Shown here piece by piece: positions 1-6,987 of a DNA stretch of 17,525 nt. The translations under genes and the position numbers were made by a program. The stretch is from positions 1 to 17,525 of the forward strand of contig CAJWXO010000017.1 in NCBI GenBank assembly GCA_913049755.1, read 5' to 3'. Numbering within the stretch: the first letter of the stretch is position 1; every line of letters begins with the position of its first letter. The notes beneath the pieces are model-generated. The model did not search any database, was not told the origin of the DNA, and saw only the letters and a program-made list of their open reading frames with translations. This stretch comes from an uncultured Cryomorphaceae bacterium. GTDB taxonomy: Bacteria; Bacteroidota; Bacteroidia; Flavobacteriales; Schleiferiaceae.

Positions 1-1
1 T

Positions 2-1480
2 TTTACGGCACTAAAAATGCAAGATTCCATTCTTGATGAGGGTTTCTGGGCACAGCAGTACCGCTCATTTTGGAATATTTTTCAGAAATCAAAAGTCAAA
101 AACCTCCCTGGATATCCAGCAGATAATTTATCAAACGAAGAATTTGAACAACAAATGTCTTTGCTAAGGGACTTATATCCTGACGAGTTTGCTGCTTATC
201 ATGAAGAAAATAGAGCTATGATGAGTGCTGCATATGACCCTGATAGCTCGCTTATTCCTGGATCACAGGCATTTAACGCTTTGAGACAATCCATCATTTC
301 TACCCCTTTTCATTTAGGAGGTTCAAGATTTTATGATCGATCAGCTTTATCACATGTTCAGTTTCAAAGAAAATTTGATTTCTCCGAATATGGAAATATT
401 TCTATCGGTGGTAACTACCGGAGCTACAACCCCAATTCGAGAGGCACAATATTTAGCGATACCAATGGCAGAAAGCTTCAAGTATCAGAGTTTGGGTTTT
501 TCTCTGGATATTCGAAAGAAACAGAAAAACTCTCGATGAATATAACCTTGAGACTAGATAAAAATCAAAATTTTTCATGGCTTGCCTCCCCCGCAATGTC
601 TATGGTATACAGGCCAAATAAAAAAACAGTTTGGAGAGCGGGAGCGTCATCTGCAATTAGAAATCCTACTTTACAGGATCAATATCTATTTTATAATGTA
701 GGAAGAGCAACTCTTATAGGAAATTTAAATGGTTATGACTCCCTGATTACCATTTCAGAGGTGGGAGATTTTTTAGAGGCAGGAGTGCAAGAAAGAGCGG
801 CATGGGATTGGAATTATTACGGTATGAAGGGAGTTCTGCCTGAGAAAGTAAAAAATATTGAAGTTGGATACAGAAGTACATGGTGGGAAAGATTTTATGT
901 CGATGCAACATACTACTATAGTTGGTATAAAGATTTTATTGGTTATCATGTTGCCTTAAAGATTGAAGATGATCCAGGAGGGAGCGCTGCAAACCGATTA
1001 AAAGATGTTCAGGCATATAGAATCTCTTCCAATGCTCAGGAGCAAGTAACTACTCAAGGGTTTAGCGTCGGAACAAACTATTATTTTTCTAATTACACCA
1101 TTGCAGGAAACTATACCTGGAATGTATTGAACTCTGCAATAGATGATCCTATTATACCTGCTTACAATACTCCAGAAAATAAGTATAATTTATCCTTTTC
1201 TGCAAGAGATCTTGATTGGAAAATAAAAAATGGAAAAATAGGATATATGATTACCCACAAGTATGTTCAGGGATTTCTATTTGAGGGCTCCCCTCAATTT
1301 ACCGGAAGAATTCCTAGCTATCGACTAACGGATGCCCAGTTATCTTGGACTTCAAAAGAAAAGAAGTGGATTTTAAAAATTGGCAGTAGTAATATTTTTA
1401 ACCAAAAAGTTGTGCAAGTATACGGAGGTCCCGCAATTGGAAGACTTACTTATTTAGCCTTAACATGCAGTTTAGAATAA
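2..1480 (+). CDS. TonB-dependent outer-membrane receptor, C-terminal part (5' end outside window)
   Basis: The reading frame is open to the left edge of the window, so the first in-window ATG (17) is internal and the gene begins upstream; 492 codons plus the stop are present. What remains looks like the beta-barrel of a TonB-dependent transporter: alternating aromatic/polar strands with long extracellular loops, barrel signatures such as SSAIRNPTLQDQY, ERFYVDATYYYSWYKDF and TTQGFSVGTNYYFSNYTIAGNYTW, and a final block GSSNIFNQKVVQVYGGPAIGRLTYLAL typical of the last strands of these receptors. The N-terminal signal, carboxypeptidase-like domain and plug would lie outside the window. The protein ends in SLE rather than the usual terminal aromatic residue. 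No SusD-like lipoprotein follows, so it is not an obvious polysaccharide-utilisation pair. The secreted hydrolase-like gene 59 bp downstream may be co-transcribed. The imported substrate cannot be read from the sequence. Confidence 0.85.
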   Translation, partial: FTALKMQDSILDEGFWAQQYRSFWNIFQKSKVKNLPGYPADNLSNEEFEQQMSLLRDLYPDEFAAYHEENRAMMSAAYDPDSSLIPGSQAFNALRQSIISTPFHLGGSRFYDRSALSHVQFQRKFDFSEYGNISIGGNYRSYNPNSRGTIFSDTNGRKLQVSEFGFFSGYSKETEKLSMNITLRLDKNQNFSWLASPAMSMVYRPNKKTVWRAGASSAIRNPTLQDQYLFYNVGRATLIGNLNGYDSLITISEVGDFLEAGVQERAAWDWNYYGMKGVLPEKVKNIEVGYRSTWWERFYVDATYYYSWYKDFIGYHVALKIEDDPGGSAANRLKDVQAYRISSNAQEQVTTQGFSVGTNYYFSNYTIAGNYTWNVLNSAIDDPIIPAYNTPENKYNLSFSARDLDWKIKNGKIGYMITHKYVQGFLFEGSPQFTGRIPSYRLTDAQLSWTSKEKKWILKIGSSNIFNQKVVQVYGGPAIGRLTYLALTCSLE

Positions 1481-1539
1481 TTTTAAGAGAATTAAAAATT
1501 AAAATAGTAATTTCGACACTTATTCATTAAATAAATAAT

Positions 1540-3144
1540 ATGAAAAACTTATACTCATTAAAAAACTTGATCATTCTTTTTTGTTTGATCAATCTAAATG
1601 CAAATGCGCAGGAACGATATGTCGACGAGGTTTTTACTGATACTGAGATAACCGTACTTTCAGATGTCGTATATGGCATTAACTTCAGTCAGTATGTGCC
1701 AGCAGCCTTTGGAGGGCCTCAAGTAATCCCCCAGTTTCATGATGTATACATGCCGGATACAAGCATAGATGCAGTAACCGCAAGGCCTGTTGTGGTACTT
1801 TTGCACACTGGATCTTTTCTACCGAAAGGATTAGCGTCTCCACTTGGAGAAAGAACAGATTCTGTAATGGTTGAAATAGCAATGCGATTTGCTAAGAGAG
1901 GATTTGTCGCAATTTCTGCTTCATACCGTGTGGGTTGGCTAGCGAATTCTACCAATCTTGATCTTAGACGTGGAACTAACTTAGCTGCAGTATATGGAGC
2001 AATTCAAGATACTAAGGCATGTGTACGTTCATTGCGCGGAAGAGCCTATGGAAATAACGCATGGCGAATGGATCCGAACTTCATTACCCTTCTCGGGTCT
2101 GGTTCAGGAGGTTATGTAGCTTTAGCTTACAGTACTCTTGATGATTATGCTGAAGTAGCTAGTCCAACAAAATTTCAATATACAGCAGCAGGTCCAGGAA
2201 TTTATGGGGGTACAGTTAGTGCTGGTGACCCATATATCGATACTGCAATCGTAGGAGACTGGAACGGAATTGGAGGATATGCAACAATTATCGGATCAGA
2301 TTCAACAACTGGATTACCAATAATTGACCTTACACAACCTGGAAGAAATATTGCCAATGCTGTAGGAGCACCTGACAATGTAAATCTTACAATAAACCTC
2401 GGCGGTGCATTAGCAGATTCTGCATGGACTTCAGCGGGTGATGCGCCATCAATTTCATTCCATAGCCGCTATGACTTCTATGCTCCATATTACCGAGGGA
2501 TGGTTAATGTTCCAATAGCTGGAGCATTTTTTCCTGTTGTTGAAGTAGCTGGAAGCCATACTGCAGCAAAAGTTGCCAACACTTTAGGAAACAATACTGT
2601 TTTAGGATCATCAATGATGATGGACCCACATTCAGTACTCGCTCGCTCAAATTCTTACAATATTGGAAATGAGGAAAATATTTATACTTTCAATATGGTT
2701 CCTCCAAATCCAGCTATGCCTTTCCGAGTTAATTCAAATCCATGGGATTGGTGGGATGCGAATGATCCTTTGTCGGTGAACGAGACAAACCCAAATATCA
2801 AAGCACAATCAATGGCTTATATCGATACGATAATGGCTTATACCCTTCCAAGAGTAGGAAAGGCTATGAATGCTGCCGGATACTCTGTTGGTGCTGATGA
2901 ACTTCCTGACTTTAACATCTCAGTTAGTCCAAATCCATCTACTTACAGTTCTCTAATCTCAAGCCAAGGAGCAATAATTACTTCAGTAAGTGTTTATGAT
3001 GTACTAGGACGTCCTGTTTATGCTTTGGAAAATATTCAGAGTTCTCAAACGGAGATTCAAACTGCATCTTGGGCTAGAGGGACTTACATCGTTAGAATTG
3101 AGACAGATAAAGGAGTTAAAACCTCTAAACTGATAAGAAATTAA
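1540..3144 (+). CDS. Secreted alpha/beta-hydrolase-like (esterase-like) protein with T9SS type A sorting domain
   Basis: The 534-residue protein starts with a signal peptide (about residues 1-23, ending NANAQ) and ends with a type IX secretion sorting domain (about 457-534: SVSPNP, VYDVLGRPVY, GTYIVRIETDKG, KLIRN), so it should cross the outer membrane by T9SS. Between them is an alpha/beta-hydrolase-like core: strand VVVLLHTGSF (about 84-93) resembles the oxyanion loop HGGxF of carboxylesterases, FVAISASYR (about 122-130) is the next strand, and LLGSGSGGYVALAY (about 184-197) is the nucleophile-elbow position. The elbow is not a clean GxSxG: if Ser189 is the nucleophile, the preceding Gly is replaced by Ser187. 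Catalytic activity is therefore uncertain, and the acid and His were not identified with confidence. It follows the TonB receptor by 59 bp and ends at a strong terminator. Confidence 0.75.
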   Translation: MKNLYSLKNLIILFCLINLNANAQERYVDEVFTDTEITVLSDVVYGINFSQYVPAAFGGPQVIPQFHDVYMPDTSIDAVTARPVVVLLHTGSFLPKGLASPLGERTDSVMVEIAMRFAKRGFVAISASYRVGWLANSTNLDLRRGTNLAAVYGAIQDTKACVRSLRGRAYGNNAWRMDPNFITLLGSGSGGYVALAYSTLDDYAEVASPTKFQYTAAGPGIYGGTVSAGDPYIDTAIVGDWNGIGGYATIIGSDSTTGLPIIDLTQPGRNIANAVGAPDNVNLTINLGGALADSAWTSAGDAPSISFHSRYDFYAPYYRGMVNVPIAGAFFPVVEVAGSHTAAKVANTLGNNTVLGSSMMMDPHSVLARSNSYNIGNEENIYTFNMVPPNPAMPFRVNSNPWDWWDANDPLSVNETNPNIKAQSMAYIDTIMAYTLPRVGKAMNAAGYSVGADELPDFNISVSPNPSTYSSLISSQGAIITSVSVYDVLGRPVYALENIQSSQTEIQTASWARGTYIVRIETDKGVKTSKLIRN

Positions 3145-3176
3145 TTAATTTCTCAAATCTTAATTTTATTTTTTTT

Positions 3177-3205
3177 AAAGGCCACCCTGCATGGGTGGCT
3201 TTTTT
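3177..3205 (+). terminator. Rho-independent terminator of the TonB receptor/hydrolase unit
   Basis: A perfect 7-bp stem GCCACCC (3181-3187) / GGGTGGC (3193-3199) with loop TGCAT is followed at once by six T (3200-3205); AAAG before the stem can pair partly with the T tract. It lies 36 bp after the hydrolase stop codon. Confidence 0.9.
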
Positions 3206-3238
3206 ATATTCATTACTTTAAAAACAATAACATCTGAT

Positions 3239-3622
3239 ATGTTTAAAAAAGGTTCTAAACTTTACAGCATACTTTTTTTAAAATGTCCAAAATGTCATGA
3301 TTCAGACTTATTTATTGAAAAAAGAATATATAAGGTTGCTGGATACTTTGATATGCCCGAATCCTGTCCTAAATGTGAACAAGGATTAAGTTTAGAACCG
3401 GGTTTCTACTATGGGGCTATGTATGTATCATATGCAACATCCATAGCCTGGCTTACAGTTGTCTATTTTTCTTTAGTGATTTTTTATCCTGAATTTTCAT
3501 TAGAATTTTACTTAATTATAGGCCTGCTCTCTTTAATTTGCTTGAGTCCATATTTATTTCGGTTATCACGGTCAATATGGATTAATTTGTTCATTAAATA
3601 TGAAGAAAATCGTAACGATTAG
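3239..3622 (+). CDS. DUF983 family zinc-ribbon membrane protein
   Basis: The protein is 127 residues from the ATG at 3239 (MFKKGSKLYS...). A longer frame starts at 3191, but that ATG lies inside the upstream terminator hairpin and its extra 16 residues do not fit the family, so the shorter start is chosen. Two CPKC knuckles (residues 16-19 and 43-46) form a probable zinc ribbon at the N-terminus. They are followed by GFYYGAMYVSYA and two hydrophobic helices (about 60-80 and 88-108), ending in a basic and acidic tail. This is the DUF983 arrangement common in Bacteroidota and Proteobacteria; no biochemical function is established that I can name. It is probably transcribed alone and converges on trmL (79 bp between stop codons). 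Confidence 0.8.
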   Translation: MFKKGSKLYSILFLKCPKCHDSDLFIEKRIYKVAGYFDMPESCPKCEQGLSLEPGFYYGAMYVSYATSIAWLTVVYFSLVIFYPEFSLEFYLIIGLLSLICLSPYLFRLSRSIWINLFIKYEENRND

Positions 3623-3701
3623 AATCTTGCAGACAATCATTATCCATGCAAAGCTCAGATGAAAAAAATAGACAAAAGCTGGGTTTTTTAGAGTCCAATT
3701 A

Positions 3702-4160
3702 TTATTTCGTCAATAAATGCCTTAACCCTTCATACACAACTATACTAACTGCATTTGCAAGATTCAAACTTCTAATATGCTCACTATATATAGGTATTTT
3801 AAAACATTTGTCTGCATTTTCCGAGATTAGATCCTTTGTCAAACCCACAGACTCCTTCCCAAACACTAGAAACATGTTGTCCTTGTAATCGATAGAATAG
3901 TGATCCCTGTCACCATGGCTTGAGAGGTAGACCATATCTTGATCCTTATTGATTGATAGAAACTCCTCTAAGCTCTCATACGTTTTTAAGGAAATATGCT
4001 GCCAATAATCCAGCCCAGCTCTCTTCAATCTGGAATCACTTAATTCAAAGCCAAAAGGTTTTACTAAATGCAGAACTGATCCTGATGCCAAACTTAAACG
4101 TCCAATATTACCAGTATTCATTGGAATTTCCGGCTCAACCAATACTATATTAAATCCCAT
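3702..4160 (-). CDS. trmL: tRNA (cytidine/uridine-34-2'-O)-methyltransferase, TrmL/YibK type SPOUT enzyme
   Basis: TrmL transfers a methyl group from S-adenosylmethionine to the 2'-OH of the wobble nucleotide of certain tRNA(Leu) isoacceptors. The 152-residue length is typical for this minimal SPOUT family, which consists of the knotted domain alone. Visible motifs are NTGNIGRL (15-22), KPFGF (34-38), the DYW block (51-53), FGKESVGL (100-107, SAM-binding knot) and RSLNLANAVSIVVYE (130-144, the C-terminal knot helix). It is the last gene of a minus-strand group after the CIA30 and ABA4-like genes, but a 103-bp spacer with a GC-rich foldable block separates it from the ABA4-like gene, so it may have its own promoter. 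Confidence 0.9.
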   Translation of the reverse strand: MGFNIVLVEPEIPMNTGNIGRLSLASGSVLHLVKPFGFELSDSRLKRAGLDYWQHISLKTYESLEEFLSINKDQDMVYLSSHGDRDHYSIDYKDNMFLVFGKESVGLTKDLISENADKCFKIPIYSEHIRSLNLANAVSIVVYEGLRHLLTK

Positions 4161-4263
4161 TATAATTATCGATTATATTATTAGTAACGCTTCTTAAGGC
4201 GCTCACTTAGCACACGCCTTGAAAGAATTACCCGGCGTTTGTTTCCGTTTTTAAATGTCTTTA
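4161..4263 (-). other. Intergenic spacer with GC-rich imperfect hairpin (4186-4239)
   Basis: The spacer between the ABA4-like gene and trmL contains a block of about 60 bp near 50% G+C inside AT-rich DNA. Arms AACGC (4186-4190) and GCGTT (4235-4239) enclose a second stem, TTCTTAAGGCG (4191-4201) with CGCCTTGAAAG (4215-4225). That inner stem has one mismatch and two G-T pairs, a 13-nt loop, and a 9-nt bulge on one side. An alternative stem, ACGCC (4214-4218) / GGCGT (4234-4238), is mutually exclusive with it. No T tract follows on either strand, so it is not a standard terminator. On the minus strand the same block is open for 29 codons and would encode a very basic peptide (ending SERLKKRY), but it has no ATG start. 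Confidence 0.4.
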
Positions 4264-4710
4264 TTAATCCTTATCGGATCTTTTCAAAAGATTTGCAATT
4301 GTAAAGATTGCCAGTCCCAGGGGCATCAGAATGACACCAAAAAATATTGATAAGCGCATTACCCATAAATTACATTTAATCTCAAGACTTTTACTCCAGA
4401 TCCATCTTGTAACGAAAATATCTCCTACAACCATATGAGCCCATGTAGCGGAAACCCCTGCCTTCGTGGCTAGTAAGGACCCAAGGCTTTCTAGAAAACC
4501 AGCACTCTCCGGTTGGGATTTAAAAATATCCATCAATCCTTGAGGATTTAAAAGATTAAGAATAAACCAAAAAATTATCGGCCCGGCAAAGAACAAGGGT
4601 TCTCTAAGTAAATTTTTCGTTTTTTCTTTTTCTGGATTTACTAACATAGCAATCCAAAAAGGACCTACCCAAAGAGTAGAAATTAAAAATGAAATTTGAT
4701 AAATATCCAT
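4264..4710 (-). CDS. ABA4-like (DUF4281) integral membrane protein
   Basis: This 148-residue membrane protein has helices at about 6-24, 38-54, 87-104 and 117-142. It carries the family marks of ABA4-like proteins: VGPFWIAML near the N-terminus (15-23), an amphipathic middle section, and WAHMVVGDIFVTRWIW (90-105). In plants ABA4 is needed for neoxanthin formation; the bacterial homologues have no established reaction that I can name, so a carotenoid-related role is only an inference. It is 49 bp downstream of the CIA30-domain gene on the same strand, probably co-transcribed with it. Confidence 0.75.
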   Translation of the reverse strand: MDIYQISFLISTLWVGPFWIAMLVNPEKEKTKNLLREPLFFAGPIIFWFILNLLNPQGLMDIFKSQPESAGFLESLGSLLATKAGVSATWAHMVVGDIFVTRWIWSKSLEIKCNLWVMRLSIFFGVILMPLGLAIFTIANLLKRSDKD

Positions 4711-4759
4711 GAAATAAGTTTTATTGATTAATATTTTGAGATTTCACAAAGAATTGTAT

Positions 4760-5323
4760 TTATAAATTTATCCCTGCTTGATCTCCCTTTACAGACATTA
4801 TTTCTAAATTAAATTCACCTTCCTGCTTATTTGAAATTAAAAATCCAATCCTCCTCGTGTTCTCAATTTTAAACTCAGGGGATTGTGGAGAATACCTACC
4901 CATTATTCTTGGCTTCAACCTATCGATGGGAATATTGACTTCTATCCATTGATCTTTTTTAGTTTCAAAGTCAAAACAATAATTGGCATAATTATTTATC
5001 GTTCCAACTCTAAATTGATAAATCTTCCCATCACCTTTTACCTTTAGATCAAATGAACTTACTCCTACTAAATCAATGCCACTAATATCCAACCTGCATG
5101 ATGCAAATCCCCCATTATTTTCTAGTGATACACTCCCTTTAAAGACTAACTCCCCAGAAGAATTTTGAGACATTGTGGAATTTGATATACCACCCATCAC
5201 ATTATCGTTGATAATTCTCCAATTATCCATTCCCTTGGCATTTTCCGAATTGATTATTTCAAGATTCTGAGACTGCATAGAAAATGAAAATAAGACTAAA
5301 AAAACAAAGATTATATTTTTCAT
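4760..5323 (-). CDS. Secreted CIA30-domain (NADH:ubiquinone oxidoreductase intermediate-associated protein 30-like) protein
   Basis: The 187-residue protein has a signal peptide (about 1-18, MKNIIFVFLVLFSFSMQSQ) followed by a CIA30 beta-sandwich domain. Diagnostic stretches are DNWRIINDNVMGGISNS (33-49) and FKGSVSLENNGGFASCR (61-77), then an FRVGT strand and a TRRIGFLISNKQEGEFNLEI terminal section. In eukaryotes CIA30 is a complex I assembly factor; in bacteria the domain occurs widely in exported proteins of unknown function, so the name should not be read as a respiratory role. It is the first gene of a minus-strand group with the ABA4-like gene and is divergent from the MerC-domain gene (125-bp shared upstream region). 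Confidence 0.8.
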   Translation of the reverse strand: MKNIIFVFLVLFSFSMQSQNLEIINSENAKGMDNWRIINDNVMGGISNSTMSQNSSGELVFKGSVSLENNGGFASCRLDISGIDLVGVSSFDLKVKGDGKIYQFRVGTINNYANYCFDFETKKDQWIEVNIPIDRLKPRIMGRYSPQSPEFKIENTRRIGFLISNKQEGEFNLEIMSVKGDQAGINL

Positions 5324-5403
5324 ATTTTCTTTTAAAGAATCTAAATATATAAAGTAAAGCGTAGACTCACCACAATTTTAGTTTTCGGTATGATAACAAA
5401 AAT

Positions 5404-5429
5404 ACATAACTGAAAATTATGTAAATTTG
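5404..5429 (+). promoter_or_regulatory. Candidate promoter of the MerC-domain gene with overlapping inverted repeat
   Basis: TAAATTTG (5422-5429) matches the Bacteroidota -7 consensus TAnnTTTG exactly and lies 19 bp before the ATG. No good -33 TTG is present at the normal distance. Immediately upstream, and overlapping its first base, is a perfect inverted repeat ACATAA (5404-5409) / TTATGT (5417-5422) with a 7-bp centre. It is placed where a repressor or activator could act. Confidence 0.4.
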
Positions 5430-5448
5430 CCATCTATTTTATTCAAAG

Positions 5449-5850
5449 ATGAGAGCTATCAAAATTAATTCAGACTATCTAGGAATATTTGCAAGTTCCG
5501 TTTGCATTATCCATTGTGCCATCACACCGTTATTATTTTTAACGCAGGCCCAATTATTAAATATTAGTTTTCTCACCCCTGAAGCATGGAAGTCCTTAAA
5601 TTATGTGTTCCTAGCTTTCTCTGGATTGGCTGTTTATCGTTCATTTCAGAATTCAACTAATGGCTACATTAAATGGTTATTAATTTTTTCATGGATATCA
5701 CTATCCGGATTTATTTTAAATGAACTATTCGAGGTCTTTGTCATTGCAGAAGCATTCTCATACATTGCAGCTGCCTCTCTCTGCGGTTTACACATCTACA
5801 ATCTAAAATATTGTCAATGCAATGATGACGATTGTTGCATTCACCAATAA
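5449..5850 (+). CDS. MerC-domain small membrane protein
   Basis: This 133-residue protein has four predicted membrane helices. The first contains a cysteine pair in SSVCIIHCAITPLL (Cys19, Cys23 with His22), the position of the metal-binding pair in MerC mercury-uptake proteins. A cysteine-rich cytoplasmic tail follows (YCQCNDDDCC: Cys122, 124, 129, 130). MerC-domain proteins are widespread in Bacteroidota outside mer operons; no merA, merR or merT is seen here, so mercury transport cannot be claimed and handling of another soft metal is possible. Its last two codons and stop coincide with sequence that, read on the opposite strand, encodes the end of an ABC-ATPase remnant, so the 3' end of the gene may have been reshaped by that rearrangement. 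Confidence 0.75.
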   Translation: MRAIKINSDYLGIFASSVCIIHCAITPLLFLTQAQLLNISFLTPEAWKSLNYVFLAFSGLAVYRSFQNSTNGYIKWLLIFSWISLSGFILNELFEVFVIAEAFSYIAAASLCGLHIYNLKYCQCNDDDCCIHQ

Positions 5851-5989
5851 GAATATTTATAGTAGTAGATTTCCCAGCTCCGTTTGCGCCTAAAAGACAT
5901 AATATCTCGCCCTCTTTAACATCAAAGGAAAGATTACTAAGCGCCATTAAGTCATCAAATTTTTTGGAGAGGTTTCGAATTTTTATCAT
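5843..5989 (-). pseudogene. Truncated ABC-transporter ATPase gene (N-terminal remnant)
   Basis: From the ATG at 5989 about 49 codons match the start of an ABC-transporter ATP-binding subunit: MIKIRNLSKKF, ALSNLSFDVKEGEI, then an intact Walker A motif GANGAGKST (34-42) and TINILIG. After about residue 49 the resemblance stops; the frame continues to 5741 but only through the antisense of the MerC-domain gene. The Q-loop, ABC signature, Walker B and H-loop are all missing, so it cannot be a working ATPase. The start is 67 bp downstream of hemF on the same strand, so the gene may once have been the last member of the heme operon. Neither a permease nor the rest of the ATPase is in the window. 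I infer a deletion or rearrangement joined its 5' end to the 3' end of the MerC-domain gene. Confidence 0.75.
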
Positions 5990-6056
5990 GTTTTGGATTA
6001 GTTTGTTTTTTTAGTGAACCATTTCACAAATAACTATTAAATACTGTATTTCGCAT

Positions 6057-6965
6057 TCATGATTTTAGCCAATTTATTGGCTTTGAAAGAATATCCAATA
6101 ACTCTGCCTCTTTACTTCCTATTTCAGGAGAGTAGTCATACCTCCACTGAACCTTTGGGGGAAGACTCATTAGTATACTTTCAATTCTACCCTTTGTTTT
6201 TAAACCAAATAACGTTCCCCGATCATGAACCAAATTGAATTCTACATAACGACCTCTTCGAATCTCTTGCCACAATTTATTTTCTTCAGAAAACAAAGTG
6301 TGCTTCCTAATATTTAGGATTGGCAGATAACTTTCTAAAAAATTATTTCCAACCGCACAAACGAAGTCAAACCTATCTTGAATAGAGAATTCATTAGTTT
6401 CTTTCAAATAATCAAAGAATAATCCTCCTACTCCCCTTGATTCATTTCGATGTGTATTCCAAAAGTATTCATCGCAGGACTGTTTAAATTCATTATAAAA
6501 ATCTGAACTGTATTTATCACATACCTTTTTACAATTTTTATGAAAATGAATGACATCATCCTTAAAAAAATAATATGGCGTTAGATCCTGACCACCTCCA
6601 AACCATTGACGGACAATTTCACCCTCAGTATTGTACATTTCAAAATACCTCCAATTCGCGTGAACTGTTGGCACAAATGGGTTTTTTGGATGAATCACTA
6701 TGCTAAGTCCACACGCAAAAAAATCTCCTTCATCTACTTTAAATTGCTTCTTTAAAGCCTCCGGCAAGGAGCCATTAATTGCAGATATATTTACTCCAGC
6801 TTTTTCAAAAATATCACCATCTTCTAGTACGCGTGTTCTTCCTCCACCTCCACCTGGCCTTTCCCATGAATCTTCATGAAATTGACCTTTTCCATCGACT
6901 TCCTCAAGTTTACTGGATATACGATCTTGTAATTCAATAATATAACTATGAAACAGCTTTTTCAT
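6057..6965 (-). CDS. hemF: Oxygen-dependent coproporphyrinogen III oxidase
   Basis: HemF converts coproporphyrinogen III to protoporphyrinogen IX by two O2-dependent oxidative decarboxylations in the cytoplasm. The 302-residue length is standard. Nearly every family signature is visible: ERPGGGGGRTRVLEDG (35-50), FEKAGVNIS (53-61), HPKNPFVPTVHANWRYFE (92-109), WFGGGQDLTPYYFF (121-134), RNESRGVGGLFFDYL (173-187) and RRGRYVEFNLVHDRGT (236-251). The conserved histidines 92, 102, 140/142 and 172 are present. It lies 22 bp after hemE and is the last intact gene of the hem operon; the truncated ABC-ATPase follows. Use of HemF implies aerobic heme synthesis; an anaerobic HemN is not in this window. 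Confidence 0.97.
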   Translation of the reverse strand: MKKLFHSYIIELQDRISSKLEEVDGKGQFHEDSWERPGGGGGRTRVLEDGDIFEKAGVNISAINGSLPEALKKQFKVDEGDFFACGLSIVIHPKNPFVPTVHANWRYFEMYNTEGEIVRQWFGGGQDLTPYYFFKDDVIHFHKNCKKVCDKYSSDFYNEFKQSCDEYFWNTHRNESRGVGGLFFDYLKETNEFSIQDRFDFVCAVGNNFLESYLPILNIRKHTLFSEENKLWQEIRRGRYVEFNLVHDRGTLFGLKTKGRIESILMSLPPKVQWRYDYSPEIGSKEAELLDILSKPINWLKS

Positions 6966-6987
6966 CGTTCAAAGTAAAAAATCAATG

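Noticed and set aside
3191..3238. Upstream ATG extension of the DUF983 gene
   Set aside because: The ATG lies in the loop and stem of a strong terminator; the family-like start is the ATG at 3239.
3650..3690. Possible terminator between the DUF983 gene and trmL
   Set aside because: There is a T tract at about 3685 but the only pairing is the short AGCT/AGCT, too weak to support a call.
3646..3888. Plus-strand ORF over the end of trmL
   Set aside because: Antisense shadow of trmL, no recognisable domain.
5741..5842. C-terminal part of the minus-strand ABC-ATPase frame
   Set aside because: It is only the antisense of the MerC-domain gene and shows no ATPase motif, so it is not included in the remnant.
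6023..6036. Hairpin GTGAA-N4-TTCAC between hemF and the ABC remnant, as operon terminator
   Set aside because: The stem is only 5 bp and on the minus strand it is followed by an A-rich run, not T residues.
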